Assembly (NCBI RefSeq): GCF_003574735.1
Contig: NZ_QORW01000007.1
Span: 1-64,000, forward strand
Direction: 5' to 3'
Source: Dongia deserti
GTDB taxonomy: Bacteria; Pseudomonadota; Alphaproteobacteria; Dongiales; Dongiaceae
Length of the DNA stretch: 64,000 nucleotides
A program made the translations under genes and the position numbers. The notes under the pieces are model-generated. The model saw only the letters and a list, made by a program, of their open reading frames with translations, was not told the DNA's origin and ran no database searches. The number at the start of each line of letters is the position of its first letter. Within the stretch, counting starts at the first letter, position 1. This document shows, piece by piece, positions 9,814 to 19,346 of the stretch.

Positions 9814-11163
9814 ATGGCATCGGCCGCGGAACAACTGGCCTCCAGTATCAATTTCGGCGCGCTTTCCAAGGCCACCGAGCTCAAGCAGCGGATCTGGTAC
9901 ACGCTCGGCATCCTGATCGTGGCCCGGATCGGCACCTACATCCCGCTGCCGGGCATCGATCCGGTCGCGTTCCAGGCGATCTTCGAGCAGCATTCGGGCG
10001 GTGTGCTCGGCATGGTGGACATGTTCGCCGGCGGCGCGATCAGCCGCATGACCGTGTTCGCCCTTGGCATCATGCCCTACATCTCCGCCTCAATTATTAT
10101 GCAGCTCCTGACCTCCGTCTCGCCGACGCTGGAGCAATGGAAGAAAGAGGGCGAGAGCGGCCGCCGCAAGATCAACCAATGGACCCGCTACGGCACCCTG
10201 GCGCTGGCCCTGGCCCAGTCCCTCGGCATCGCTAACGGCCTGCAGAATATGTCAGGCCCGAGCGGCGGCGCCGTGATCGACCCAGGCGTCTTTTTCATTT
10301 TCACCACGGTCGTGACGCTGACCTGCGGGACGATGATCCTGATGTGGCTGGGCGAGCAGATCACCGCCCGCGGCATCGGCAACGGCATCTCGCTCATCAT
10401 CTTCGCGGGCATCGTCGCGCGCCTGCCGAGCGCGTTGGCCCAGGTTTTCGAGCAATTGCGCGCCGGATCGATCAGCCCGATCCTGGTCCTCGCCATCGCG
10501 GTGGGTGCGGTCGCGGTCATCACCTTTGTGGTGTTCTTCGAGCGCGCGCAGCGGCGCTTGATCGTCCAGTATCCTAAGCGCCAAGTCGGCAATCGCATGT
10601 TCGGCGGCGAATCCTCGCATCTGCCGCTGAAGCTCAACATGTCGGGCGTTATCCCGCCGATCTTCGCATCGTCGATCCTGCTGCTGCCGCTGACAGTCGC
10701 CAGCTTCTATTCCAACCAGGCGAACCTGCCGGAGTGGGTGCAGACCCTGATCCGCTGGTTCAGCCACGGCCAGCCGCTCTATATCGGCATGTATATGGCG
10801 CTGATCGTATTCTTCGCGTTCTTCTATACGGCCATCGTCTTCAATCCGGACGAAACGGCGGAGAACCTGAAGAAGAACGGCGGCTTCCTGCCGGGCATCC
10901 GTCCGGGCAAGAACACCTCGGAATATCTGGATTACGTGCTGACGCGGCTGACGGTCCTGGGCGCGGCCTATCTGTCCTTCGTCTGCGTGTTGCCCGAGAT
11001 CCTGATCTCGCAATACTCGGTGCCGTTCTATTTCGGCGGCACCTCGCTCCTGATCGTCGTGTCGGTTACGATGGACACCGTGTCGCAAGTGCATTCGCAC
11101 CTGTTGGCGCATCGGTATGAAGGTCTCATCAAGAAAGCCAGGCTGAAAGGACGTCGGGGGTGA
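9814..11163 (+). CDS. secY: Preprotein translocase subunit SecY
   Basis: 449 aa. SecY is the pore of the SecYEG inner-membrane translocon. The sequence shows about ten hydrophobic segments, an N-terminal [10 protein letters not shown], the cytoplasmic [12 protein letters not shown], and a C-terminal cytoplasmic tail. Start chosen at ATG 9814, 10 nt after AAAGGAG (9797-9803); a TTG at 9805 in frame is too close to that site. The 103-bp gap before it is the largest in the spc segment and could hold a promoter, though none is obvious. The stop overlaps the adk start (GTGA). Confidence 0.98.
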   Translation: MASAAEQLASSINFGALSKATELKQRIWYTLGILIVARIGTYIPLPGIDPVAFQAIFEQHSGGVLGMVDMFAGGAISRMTVFALGIMPYISASIIMQLLTSVSPTLEQWKKEGESGRRKINQWTRYGTLALALAQSLGIANGLQNMSGPSGGAVIDPGVFFIFTTVVTLTCGTMILMWLGEQITARGIGNGISLIIFAGIVARLPSALAQVFEQLRAGSISPILVLAIAVGAVAVITFVVFFERAQRRLIVQYPKRQVGNRMFGGESSHLPLKLNMSGVIPPIFASSILLLPLTVASFYSNQANLPEWVQTLIRWFSHGQPLYIGMYMALIVFFAFFYTAIVFNPDETAENLKKNGGFLPGIRPGKNTSEYLDYVLTRLTVLGAAYLSFVCVLPEILISQYSVPFYFGGTSLLIVVSVTMDTVSQVHSHLLAHRYEGLIKKARLKGRRG

Positions 11164-11816
11164 AGCTAATCCTGTTGGGGCCGCCAGGGGCGGGCAAGGG
11201 GACACAGGCAAAGCGACTTTATGACCGGCACAAGCTGGTGCAGCTTTCGACCGGCGACATGCTGCGGGCGGAGGTCGCTTCCGGCAGCGAACTGGGCAAA
11301 GAGGCCAAGCGGGTGATGGAGGCCGGCCAGCTGGTCTCGGACGAGATCGTCATCAACATCATCGACAAGCGGATTGACGCGCCGGACTGCAAGTCCGGCT
11401 TCGTGCTGGATGGTTTCCCGCGCACGGAAAAGCAGGCGATCGCCCTCGACGAGATGCTGACCAGGAAGGGTGGCAAGATCGACGGGGTGATCGAGCTGGC
11501 GGTGGATGAGGACGCGCTGGTTGAGCGCATCTCCGGCCGTTTCGCCTGCGCCAAGTGCGGCGCCGGCTACCACGACAAGTTCCAGCGGCCGAAGAAGGAA
11601 GGCGTGTGCGATGTGTGCGGCAGCACGGAGTTCACCCGCCGCAAGGACGACAATGCGGAGACGGTGAAGGCGCGGCTCAAGGCCTATCATGAACAGACCG
11701 CGCCGATCCTGCCGTACTACCGGAAGAAAGGGCTGCTGCAGCGCGTGGACGGCATGGCCGACCCCGATGCGGTCACCCAGGAGATCGAGAGAGTGCTTTC
11801 TCGGATCCGGCCTTAA
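11160..11816 (+). CDS. adk: Adenylate kinase with zinc-type LID domain
   Basis: 218 aa, starting with GTG that overlaps the secY stop. It interconverts ATP, ADP and AMP. P-loop GPPGAGKGT (residues 7-15), AMP-binding QLSTGDMLR and DGFPRT (residues 84-89) are present. The LID domain carries C130-x2-C133 and C150-x2-C153, the four-cysteine zinc site of the long LID form. The secY-adk-rpsM arrangement is common in alphaproteobacteria and Gram-positives. Confidence 0.98.
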   Translation: MKLILLGPPGAGKGTQAKRLYDRHKLVQLSTGDMLRAEVASGSELGKEAKRVMEAGQLVSDEIVINIIDKRIDAPDCKSGFVLDGFPRTEKQAIALDEMLTRKGGKIDGVIELAVDEDALVERISGRFACAKCGAGYHDKFQRPKKEGVCDVCGSTEFTRRKDDNAETVKARLKAYHEQTAPILPYYRKKGLLQRVDGMADPDAVTQEIERVLSRIRP

Positions 11817-11979
11817 GCTGCTGATTTTTCAGGCGAAACCGAGCTGGCATGAATTCGGCTTTCGCCATTGACGAGGGGGCGAATCGCAATATAATGCGCG
11901 CCTTCTCGATCGCCGGGGGCGACCGGGCCGACTGGCTTTGCCCTGATCGAACAAGAGCTTAGCTTTAAGGAGCAGCATC

Positions 11980-12354
11980 GTGGCGCGTATTGCGGGCGTC
12001 AACATTCCGACGCAGAAGCGGGTGATTATCGCCCTGACCTACATCACCGGCATTGGCCAAGCCAAAGCCAAAGAAATCGTCGCGAAGGTCGGTATTCCGG
12101 TCGAGCGGCGCGTGTCGCAACTGACCGACGCCGAGGTGGTTCGCATCCGTGAAGTCATCGACCAGGACTACACGGTTGAAGGCGACCTGCGGCGCGAAAC
12201 GGCGATGAACATCAAGCGCCTGATGGATCTCGGCTGCTATCGGGGCCTGCGCCACCGCAAGGGCTTGCCGGTCCGCGGGCAGCGCACGCACACCAACGCG
12301 CGCACCCGCAAGGGTCCGGCCAAGGCGATCGCTGGCAAGAAGAAGACGGCGTAA
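11980..12354 (+). CDS. rpsM: 30S ribosomal protein S13
   Basis: 124 aa, GTG start at 11980 with AAGGAG (11967-11972) ideally placed. S13 bridges to the 50S subunit and contacts P-site t[18 protein letters not shown] at the start and [20 protein letters not shown] near the end are unmistakable. The 163-bp gap after adk may contain a promoter for the alpha operon. Confidence 0.98.
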   Translation: MARIAGVNIPTQKRVIIALTYITGIGQAKAKEIVAKVGIPVERRVSQLTDAEVVRIREVIDQDYTVEGDLRRETAMNIKRLMDLGCYRGLRHRKGLPVRGQRTHTNARTRKGPAKAIAGKKKTA

Positions 12355-12381
12355 GGCCCACTCAAGGAAACGGAACGGATT

Positions 12382-12801
12382 ATGGCGAAGGCACCAGCAG
12401 CGGCATCGGGCGCGAGCGCCCCGGCGGGTCGCGTGAAGCGCCGCGAGCGCAAGAACATCAGCTCCGGCGTCGCGCACGTGAACGCGAGCTTCAACAACAC
12501 GATGATCACCATCACCGACGACCAGGGCAACACCATCGCCTGGTCCTCGGCCGGTGCGCTGGGCTTCAAGGGCTCGCGCAAGTCGACGCCGTACGCCGCT
12601 CAGGTTGCCGCCGACGCGGCCGCCAAGAAGGCCTCCGAACACGGCGTGAAGATCCTGGAGGTCGAGGTGAAGGGACCCGGCGCCGGCCGCGAGTCCGCGC
12701 TGCGCGCGTTGCAGGCTGCCGGCTTCACTATCACGTCGATCCGCGACGTGACGCCGATCCCGCACAACGGATGCCGTCCGCCCAAGCGGCGCCGCGTCTG
12801 A
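12382..12801 (+). CDS. rpsK: 30S ribosomal protein S11
   Basis: 139 aa. S11 lines the 30S platform and mRNA exit. [19 protein letters not shown] (about residues 33-51) and the C-terminal [18 protein letters not shown] are family signatures. The N-terminal 20 residues are Ala/Lys-rich. rpsD does not follow; it lies elsewhere in alphaproteobacteria. Confidence 0.98.
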   Translation: MAKAPAAASGASAPAGRVKRRERKNISSGVAHVNASFNNTMITITDDQGNTIAWSSAGALGFKGSRKSTPYAAQVAADAAAKKASEHGVKILEVEVKGPGAGRESALRALQAAGFTITSIRDVTPIPHNGCRPPKRRRV

Positions 12802-12814
12802 TTGGGTTTGCTGC

Positions 12815-12833
12815 CCGGCCCCGACGGGGCCGG
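12815..12833 (+). other. GC-rich hairpin between rpsK and rpoA
   Basis: CCGGCCCC (12815-12822) and GGGGCCGG (12826-12833) form a perfect 8-bp stem with a GAC loop, 14 nt after the rpsK stop. Only a weak AGCTTTA follows, so it is not a canonical intrinsic terminator. It may act as a partial terminator, processing site or mRNA 3' stabiliser before rpoA. Confidence 0.5.
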
Positions 12834-12968
12834 AGCTTTATCCGGCCACCAGCGGGCTCGCGCCCCGCGCATGAATGTAACCGGCTGGCCGGTGCCTGAG
12901 TATCGAGGTTGAACCGGGCGAGAGCGATTGAATGGCTGCTCGCCCCTGATGCATGAAAGTCGAAAGCC

Positions 12969-13982
12969 GTGATTCAGAAGAACTGGACCGAACTGATTAA
13001 GGCCAACAAGAAGATCGATGGCGGCCACGACGCGAAGCGTTTCGCGACCGTGGTGGCCGAGCCGCTGGAGCGCGGCTTCGGTCTGACGTTGGGCAACGCC
13101 CTGCGCCGCATCCTGCTGTCGTCGCTGCAGGGTGCCGCCGTGACCGCCGTCCACATCGACGGCGTGCTGCACGAGTTCTCGTCGATCCCGGGCGTGCGCG
13201 AGGACGTGACGGACATCGTCCTCAACATCAAGCAGATCGCGCTGCGCATGGGCGGCGACGGGCCGAAGCGCATGCGCCTGCGCGCCCAAGGCCCGGGCGA
13301 AGTGAAGGCCGGCCAGATCGAGACCGGCCACGACATCGAGATCCTCAATCCGGACCTCGTGCTGTGCACGCTCGACCAGGGCGCGACGCTCAATGTCGAG
13401 TTCACGGTCAACAACGGCAAGGGCTATGTCGCGGCCTCGCAGAACCGTCCGGAAGACGCGCCGATCGGCCTCATCCCGGTCGATGCTATCTTCTCGCCGG
13501 TGCGCAAGGTTTCGTACAAGGTCGAGAACAGCCGCGTCGGCCAGGTGACCGATTATGACAAGCTGTCGATGCAATTGGAGACCAACGGCGCGGTGACGCC
13601 GGAGGATTCGCTTGCCATCGCCTCGCGCATCCTGCAGGAGCAGCTGCAGCTCTTCATCAACTTCGAAGAGCCGTCTGCCGCGAGCGAAGAGGCGAAGACG
13701 GTTGAGCCGCCGTTCAACAAGAACCTGCTGCGCAAGGTGGACGAGCTGGAGCTGTCGGTCCGCTCGGCCAACTGCCTCAAGAACGACAACATCGTCTATA
13801 TCGGCGATCTGGTGCAGAAGACCGAGGCGGAGATGCTGCGCACGCCGAATTTCGGCCGCAAGTCGCTGAACGAGATCAAGGAAGTGCTGGCCCAGATGGG
13901 CCTCCATCTCGGCATGGAGATTCCGAACTGGCCGCCTGAGAATATCGAAGAGCTGGCGAAGCGGCTGGACGAGCCGTTCTAA
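12969..13982 (+). CDS. rpoA: RNA polymerase alpha subunit
   Basis: 337 aa with GTG start (family N-terminus [12 protein letters not shown]-like). The N-terminal dimerisation domain has [20 protein letters not shown] (about residues 38-57). The C-terminal domain, about residues 255-335, with two helix-hairpin-helix motifs ([17 protein letters not shown] and [14 protein letters not shown]), contacts UP elements and activators. The ribosome-binding site is weak. It is separated from rpsK by 167 bp that include a hairpin. Confidence 0.98.
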   Translation: MIQKNWTELIKANKKIDGGHDAKRFATVVAEPLERGFGLTLGNALRRILLSSLQGAAVTAVHIDGVLHEFSSIPGVREDVTDIVLNIKQIALRMGGDGPKRMRLRAQGPGEVKAGQIETGHDIEILNPDLVLCTLDQGATLNVEFTVNNGKGYVAASQNRPEDAPIGLIPVDAIFSPVRKVSYKVENSRVGQVTDYDKLSMQLETNGAVTPEDSLAIASRILQEQLQLFINFEEPSAASEEAKTVEPPFNKNLLRKVDELELSVRSANCLKNDNIVYIGDLVQKTEAEMLRTPNFGRKSLNEIKEVLAQMGLHLGMEIPNWPPENIEELAKRLDEPF

Positions 13983-14136
13983 GCCAAGGCGTTTGAACAT
14001 CGGGCCATGGTGGCCCACCCTGTCGTTCATGGTGCCCGGTCGCTGAGATTGGGCGCTGCGGCGGCGAGGGATCGCAACCGGTTTTTCGCGGACCTGATGA
14101 TCGGGCGAGCGAAGCCAAGAGGAGAGGAGAGCCGCT

Positions 14137-14571
14137 ATGCGTCACGCCGTTGCCGGCCGCAAGCTGAACCGCACATCATCGCACCGAAAGGCGATGTTCA
14201 ACAACCTGGCTGCTGCGCTGGTGAAGCACGAGCAGATCAAGACCACGCTTCCCAAGGCGAAGGATCTGCGTCCGATCGTCGAGAAGCTGGTGACGCTGGG
14301 CAAGAAGGGCGGGCTTTCAGCCCGCAGGCAGATCCTCGCCTCGATCAAGGACGAGAAGTTGGCGGACAAGCTGCTGACCACGCTCGCCGACCGATATAAG
14401 ACCCGCGCCGGCGGCTACACCCGCGTGCTGAAGGCGGGCTTCCGCTATGGCGACATGGCCTCGATGGCGATCATCGAGTTCGTCGACCGAGATCCGGCTG
14501 CCAAGGGGCAGGATTCCGGCCCGAGCCAGCAGAAGGCGGAAGAGGCCGAGGGCGAGGCTGCTACGGCTTAA
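14137..14571 (+). CDS. rplQ: 50S ribosomal protein L17
   Basis: 144 aa. L17 lies near the peptide exit tunnel. [20 protein letters not shown] at the start is the family signature. The C-terminal 25 residues are an acidic Glu/Ala/Gln-rich tail. AGAGGAGAG precedes the ATG. Last gene of the ribosomal run, followed by a strong terminator. Confidence 0.98.
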   Translation: MRHAVAGRKLNRTSSHRKAMFNNLAAALVKHEQIKTTLPKAKDLRPIVEKLVTLGKKGGLSARRQILASIKDEKLADKLLTTLADRYKTRAGGYTRVLKAGFRYGDMASMAIIEFVDRDPAAKGQDSGPSQQKAEEAEGEAATA

Positions 14572-14591
14572 GGCCCGGTGGGATAGACCAC

Positions 14592-14627
14592 GCAAAAAGG
14601 GGCAGCCTTGTCGGCTGCCCTTTTTGC
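14592..14627 (+). terminator. Intrinsic terminator after rplQ
   Basis: A GCAAAAAGGGGCAGCC arm pairs with GGCTGCCCTTTTTGC across a TTGTC loop, with one bulged G. The T5 run in the descending arm gives a classical rho-independent structure ending the 27-gene ribosomal run; the A-run on the other side would let it also work on the opposite strand. Confidence 0.9.
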
Positions 14628-14700
14628 TACCATGTTGCTGCCATGAGAGCGGTTCTTCTCCCTCCCGCTGTAGGGCGGGTTGCCGCATATGAAGAGCGCG

Positions 14701-14730
14701 CTGTGATCCCCTCCCCAGTTTGGGGAGGAG
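14701..14730. repeat. GC-tract extragenic palindrome, copy 1
   Basis: CCTCCCCA (14710-14717) and TGGGGAGG (14721-14728) form an 8-bp stem around GTT. Similar C-run/G-run palindromes occur at 35135-35241 (two units) and 46669-46692, all intergenic. This copy ends 22 bp before the protease gene and could lie in its 5' leader. Confidence 0.6.
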
Positions 14731-14752
14731 AATGATGCTCTGGAGTGACTGA

Positions 14753-16153
14753 ATGCGGTTTTGGATTGCGCGGATCGGTCTCGTTATAGCTGCCTTCATC
14801 GCCGCCCCGGCGATGGCGCAGGATGCCGTTCCGACTTCGACCCAGCAAATCAACCTGACGTTCGCGCCCGTGGTGAAGATGGTGGCGCCAGCGGTGGTCA
14901 ACATCTACACCAAGAAGGTCGTGCGGCAGCAGGCGCTGTCGCCGTTCTTCGATGATCCGTTCTTCAAGCAGTTTTTCGGCGACCAGTTCAATTTTGGCCG
15001 CTCGCGCGAGCGCATTGAAAATGCGCTCGGCTCCGGCGTGATCGTGCAGGCGGACGGCCTCGTCGTTACCAACAACCACGTGATCGACGGCGCGGACGAG
15101 ATTCGCGTCGTGCTCAATGACGGCCGCGAGTTCGAAGCCAAGCTGGTCTCGCAGGAGGAGCAGATGGATCTGGCGCTGCTCCGCATGGAAAGCAAGGGCG
15201 CCAAGCTGCCGACGCTGGCCTTCCGCGATTCCGACGACCTCGAGGTCGGCGATCTGGTGCTGGCGATCGGCAATCCGTTCGGCGTGGGACAAACAGTCAC
15301 CAGCGGGATCGTGTCCGGCCTCGCTCGCACGCGCACCGGCATCAATGATTTCGGCTTCTTCATTCAGACCGACGCCGCGATCAATCCCGGCAATTCCGGG
15401 GGCGCGTTGGTGACGACGGACGGCAAGCTGGTCGGCATCAACACGGCGATCTTTTCCAAGACCGGCGGATCGATCGGCATCGGCTTTGCCATTCCCTCCA
15501 ACATCGTGCGCGCCGTCGTCGATGCGGAAGCCCAGGGCGGCAAGCTGGTGCGGCCGTGGCTCGGCGTGACCGGCGAGGCCTTGAGCGCCGAGATCGCGGA
15601 AAGCCTTGGCTTCGATCGGCCGGGCGGCGTGGTGGTGAAGGAACTCTTCCCCGGCGGGCCGGCGGACGAGGCCGGCATCAAGCCGGGCGACGTGCTGCTG
15701 GCCATCAACGGCCGCGACGTGTTGGACCCACAGGGCATGGCGTTCCGGCTCGCGACGTTGCGCATCGGCGACGAGGCGACGGTGACAGTCGTCCGTAAGG
15801 GCAAGCCGATGGCGTTGGCAGTGCAGCTCACGCCGGCGCCGCGCGAACCGGAGCCGGACGAAACAGTGCTGGACGGAGATCATCCTCTGACCGGCGCGCG
15901 CGTTGCCAATCTCTCCCCCGCCCTCGGAGAGGAGCTTTCGGTCAACGGTTGGAGAGGCGTCGTCGTCACAGGACTGAAGCGCGGTTCGTTCGCGCGCAAC
16001 CTCGGCATCCGGCCGGGTGACATCATCGCGCGCATCAATGGCGTGCAGATCCAAAACGTCAAGCAGTTGCGCCAGCTGGTGTCGGCCGAGCAGGACAAGT
16101 GGGCGCTAACGGTCGAGCGCGACGGCAAGGTCAAGACCGTCACGGTGCGATAG
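14753..16153 (+). CDS. Do-type periplasmic serine endoprotease (DegP/DegQ-like)
   Basis: 466 aa. A signal peptide ends at about residue 22 (APAMA-QDA), so the protein is exported. The trypsin-like triad is visible: His109 (TNNHVIDG), Asp139 (MDLALLRM) and Ser215 (GNSGGALV). Two PDZ domains follow at about residues 255-345 and 385-460, the second with the GIRPGDIIARING core. The long Q-linker of E. coli DegP is short here, closer to DegQ/MucD. Such proteases degrade or chaperone misfolded envelope proteins. It sits 14 bp before rarA. No heat-shock promoter was recognised. Confidence 0.93.
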   Translation: MRFWIARIGLVIAAFIAAPAMAQDAVPTSTQQINLTFAPVVKMVAPAVVNIYTKKVVRQQALSPFFDDPFFKQFFGDQFNFGRSRERIENALGSGVIVQADGLVVTNNHVIDGADEIRVVLNDGREFEAKLVSQEEQMDLALLRMESKGAKLPTLAFRDSDDLEVGDLVLAIGNPFGVGQTVTSGIVSGLARTRTGINDFGFFIQTDAAINPGNSGGALVTTDGKLVGINTAIFSKTGGSIGIGFAIPSNIVRAVVDAEAQGGKLVRPWLGVTGEALSAEIAESLGFDRPGGVVVKELFPGGPADEAGIKPGDVLLAINGRDVLDPQGMAFRLATLRIGDEATVTVVRKGKPMALAVQLTPAPREPEPDETVLDGDHPLTGARVANLSPALGEELSVNGWRGVVVTGLKRGSFARNLGIRPGDIIARINGVQIQNVKQLRQLVSAEQDKWALTVERDGKVKTVTVR

Positions 16154-16167
16154 GGAGAACCAGGAGA

Positions 16168-17472
16168 ATGTCGGGCCTGTTCGAAGCGCAAGCGCCGCGG
16201 CCACTGGCCGACCGCCTGCGTCCGCAGCGCCTGGAGGAGATCGTCGGGCAGGATCACCTGATCGGGCCAAATGCGCCGATTGGGCGCATGGTGGCGGCCG
16301 GGCAGATTTCCTCGATGATCCTGTGGGGGCCGCCGGGCTGCGGAAAGACCACGCTCGCGCGGCTGATCGCGGAAAAGGTCGAGCTGCATTTCGAGATGCT
16401 GTCGGCGATCTTCTCCGGCGTCGCGGACCTGCGCAAGATCTTCGACGCGGCGAAGCAGCGACGCATGATGGGCCGCGGCACGTTGCTGTTCATCGACGAG
16501 ATTCATCGCTTCAACCGCAGCCAGCAGGACGGCTTCCTGCCGCATGTCGAGGACGGCACCATCGTGCTGGTCGGCGCGACGACGGAGAATCCATCGTTCG
16601 AGCTGAATGCCGCGCTGCTGTCGCGCTGCCAGGTGTTCGTGCTCAACCGGCTGCACGAGACCGACCTCGAGACATTGCTGAAGCGCGCCGAAGAATTGAT
16701 GGGTTTTGCGCTCCCCCTGAATGGCGAAGCGCGCACTGCACTCATCGCGATGGCGGATGGCGATGGGCGCTATCTGCTCAATATGGCAGAAGAACTGTTC
16801 CGTCTGCCGCCTGACTTGATCCTGGATCCTGCTGCCCTCGCCAAGGCCGTGCAGAAGCGCGCGCCGCTCTACGACAAGGCGCAGGAAGGCCACTACAATC
16901 TCATCTCCGCGCTACACAAGTCGCTGCGTGGATCCGATACGGACGCCGCGCTCTATTGGCTGGCGCGCATGCTGGTTGGCGGCGAAGACCCGAAATATAT
17001 CGCGCGCCGGCTGGTGCGCTTCGCGGTCGAGGATGTGGGCTTGGCCGATCCGCAGGCGCTCACGCAAGCTTTGGCGGCGTGGGATGCCTATGATCGCCTG
17101 GGCTCGCCGGAGGGTGAGCTAGCGATTGCGCAATGCGTCATCTATCTAGGGACGGCGCCCAAGTCCAATGCCGCCTACGAAGCTTTGAGCGGCGCCAATG
17201 AGGCCGCACGCAAGACCGGATCGCTGATGCCGCCGAAGCATATCTTGAATGCGCCGACCCGGCTCATGAAGGAACTGGGTTATAGTAAAGGCTACGCGTA
17301 CGACCACGACACGGCCGAAGGCTTCTCAGGCCAGAACTACTTCCCGGAGGGAATGGCCCGCCAGCGCTTCTACAGGCCCGTGGAGCGGGGCTTCGAGCGG
17401 GACATCCTGAAGCGCATCGAATACTGGGACCGCCTGCGCGCGAAGAAGGGGCACGGGGAGCCCCAGGACTGA
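16168..17472 (+). CDS. rarA: Replication-associated recombination protein A (RarA/MgsA)
   Basis: 434 aa from ATG 16168, with GGGAG at 16153-16157; an in-frame start at 16099 would overlap the protease gene and lacks family similarity. AAA+ ATPase related to clamp loaders and RuvB that acts at stalled forks. Walker A GPPGCGKTT (about residues 54-62), Walker B LLFIDEIHRF (about residues 107-116), and the C-terminal MgsA tetramerisation region with FPEGMARQRFY are visible. Linkage to a Do-type protease is frequent in alphaproteobacteria. Confidence 0.95.
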   Translation: MSGLFEAQAPRPLADRLRPQRLEEIVGQDHLIGPNAPIGRMVAAGQISSMILWGPPGCGKTTLARLIAEKVELHFEMLSAIFSGVADLRKIFDAAKQRRMMGRGTLLFIDEIHRFNRSQQDGFLPHVEDGTIVLVGATTENPSFELNAALLSRCQVFVLNRLHETDLETLLKRAEELMGFALPLNGEARTALIAMADGDGRYLLNMAEELFRLPPDLILDPAALAKAVQKRAPLYDKAQEGHYNLISALHKSLRGSDTDAALYWLARMLVGGEDPKYIARRLVRFAVEDVGLADPQALTQALAAWDAYDRLGSPEGELAIAQCVIYLGTAPKSNAAYEALSGANEAARKTGSLMPPKHILNAPTRLMKELGYSKGYAYDHDTAEGFSGQNYFPEGMARQRFYRPVERGFERDILKRIEYWDRLRAKKGHGEPQD

Positions 17473-17477
17473 TTTGG

Positions 17478-17494
17478 GGCCCGATTTTCGGGCC
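17478..17494 (+). terminator. Possible terminator after rarA
   Basis: GGCCCGA and TCGGGCC form a 7-bp stem with a TTT loop, six nt after the rarA stop. The downstream sequence has only a weak T-rich patch, so termination here is tentative. Confidence 0.45.
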
Positions 17495-17658
17495 TATCCG
17501 GCTTCTTCTCCGTCATGCGAGAAATGCAGAATTGGCGGCTGTGGCATGCGCCGTTTGGACTTGTCCCGTTACAATGCCCTCGTTAGGGTCGCCGCTTGTG
17601 GCTGGACCAAAGCGGATGGGGCCAGTCGCAAACGGAAACCACAATTCAGGGTTCGGGG

Positions 17659-18315
17659 ATGAAGGACTATCTGTCGCCGGAGCGCCAAAAGGCTGCGTTG
17701 CTCACCATCGATGCTCAACGCGATTTCATTCTTCCAGGTGCACCGGCCACAGTGAGCGGAAGTAGCGCGGCCGCACCCCAGATGCGCCACCTGGTAGAAG
17801 CCTTCCGCGCACACCACGCGCCCATCATTCATATGGTACGGCTCTATCGCTGCAACGGCTCGAACGTCGATCTGTGCCACCGCGCGCTCATCGAAGCCGG
17901 CCAGCGTATTGTCATGCCGGGCACCCTCGGCGCCGAACTCATCGACGATCTGAAACCGACATGCGGGCTGCGCTTGCAGCCCGATCTGCTTCTGGACGGC
18001 AAGCTGCAGGAGATCGGCCCGAAAGAGTGGATCTGCTACAAGCCGCGACTTTCGGCATTTTTCCAGACCCCGGTCGAAGAGCATTTGAAGTCCCTCGATA
18101 TTTCCACCATCGTCATTTGCGGCACCGATTTCCCGGCTTCTCCACGCTCCACCGTCTACGCCGCCGCCAATCGTGATTTCCGGCTTGTCCTTGCCACCGA
18201 CGCCATTTCGGGCGCGACGGACGCAGGGCTCGATGAGATGGCGCAGATCGGCGCCTATCTGATGCCGACCGACCAGTTGTTGGAATGGCTCCCCCGCAAC
18301 CGGGCCGCGGCTTGA
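17659..18315 (+). CDS. Isochorismatase-fold hydrolase lacking the catalytic cysteine
   Basis: 218 aa from ATG 17659 (GTTCGGGG upstream); an in-frame start at 17596 is possible. Cysteine-hydrolase (isochorismatase/nicotinamidase) fold: LLTIDAQRDF gives Asp18, and KEWICYKPRLSAF gives Lys128. The usual nucleophile lies in a motif like NCPRxxxYxAxxRDFR; here it reads ASPRSTVYAAANRDFR, so the cysteine is replaced by Ser161. Either this is a pseudoenzyme, uses serine, or belongs to a diverged subgroup. Alone between rarA and rluC; substrate unknown. Confidence 0.8.
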   Translation: MKDYLSPERQKAALLTIDAQRDFILPGAPATVSGSSAAAPQMRHLVEAFRAHHAPIIHMVRLYRCNGSNVDLCHRALIEAGQRIVMPGTLGAELIDDLKPTCGLRLQPDLLLDGKLQEIGPKEWICYKPRLSAFFQTPVEEHLKSLDISTIVICGTDFPASPRSTVYAAANRDFRLVLATDAISGATDAGLDEMAQIGAYLMPTDQLLEWLPRNRAAA

Positions 18316-18346
18316 TTCCACCCGCCGTTCGTGCTGTCTCACGCCC

Positions 18347-19342
18347 ATGAGCGGCGTGCAGCAAATCGAAGTCAGACAAGAGGATGCCGACCAGCGGCTA
18401 GACCGCTGGTTCAAGCGGCACTTCCCGGCGCTTGGCCACGGCCGACTGGAAAAGCTGCTGCGCACGGGGCAGATCCGGCTCGACGGCAAGCGTGCCAAGG
18501 CCGCCGACCGCATCGAAGCGGGGCAGGTGGTGCGTGTTCCGCCGCTGGGCGAGGCCACCGAAAGGCCCAAGCAGCCGCAGCAGCGTCGAGCCAGCGCGGC
18601 GGATGATCGCTGGGCGAAAACGCTGCAGAAGGCCGTGCTCTACAAAGACGACGACGTGCTGGTAATCGACAAGCCAGCGGGGCTTGCGGTGCAGGGCGGC
18701 ACCAGTCTTTCCACCAGCGTCGACGACCTCCTGGATGCGTTGCAGTTCGATGCCAAGGAGCGGCCGCGCCTGGTCCACCGCCTCGACCGTGACACCAGCG
18801 GTGTGCTGGCACTGGCGCGCAATGCCAAGGCGGCGCAGCGTCTGACCGAATCCTTCCGTCACAAGGATGCGCGCAAGGTCTATTGGGCTGTCGTCGTCGG
18901 CGTGCCGGAGGTGCGCGGCGGCCGCATCGACGCGCCGCTGCAGAAGGCCGGCGGCAAGGGCGCCGAGCGCGTGCATGTCGATGAGGAAGGCAAGCGTGCG
19001 GTCACCGAATTCGCGGTCATCGAGCGCGCGGGCAAGAAGGCGGCCTGGCTGGCGCTGATGCCGGTGACGGGCCGGACCCACCAGCTGCGCGCCCATTGCG
19101 TCGCGCTGGGGACGCCGATCCTGGGCGATGGCAAATATGCGGGTGCCGCTGCGTTTCTCGCGAAAGAGAATCTGGCGCGGCAGCTCCATCTCCACGCGCG
19201 GCGGCTGCGCATTCCGCACCCGACCGGCAAGGGCTGGATCGATGTGACCGCGCCCTTGCCGGAGCATATGCGCAAGACCTGGTCCTTCTTCGGCTTCGCC
19301 GCGAAGCCGGAGAAGGACCCGTTCGGCGAGCGAAACACGTGA
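18347..19342 (+). CDS. rluC: RluC/RluD-family 23S rRNA pseudouridine synthase
   Basis: 331 aa. An N-terminal S4 RNA-binding domain (about residues 8-66) is followed by the RsuA/RluA catalytic domain. The motif RLVHRLDRDTSGV supplies catalytic Asp147, and GRTHQLRAH is motif III. RluC converts U955, U2504 and U2580 in E. coli 23S rRNA; subgroup (RluC rather than RluD) is judged from the S4 domain and alphaproteobacterial context. Followed 4 bp later by a HAD phosphatase, probably one transcript. Confidence 0.9.
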   Translation: MSGVQQIEVRQEDADQRLDRWFKRHFPALGHGRLEKLLRTGQIRLDGKRAKAADRIEAGQVVRVPPLGEATERPKQPQQRRASAADDRWAKTLQKAVLYKDDDVLVIDKPAGLAVQGGTSLSTSVDDLLDALQFDAKERPRLVHRLDRDTSGVLALARNAKAAQRLTESFRHKDARKVYWAVVVGVPEVRGGRIDAPLQKAGGKGAERVHVDEEGKRAVTEFAVIERAGKKAAWLALMPVTGRTHQLRAHCVALGTPILGDGKYAGAAAFLAKENLARQLHLHARRLRIPHPTGKGWIDVTAPLPEHMRKTWSFFGFAAKPEKDPFGERNT

Positions 19343-19346
19343 CGTG

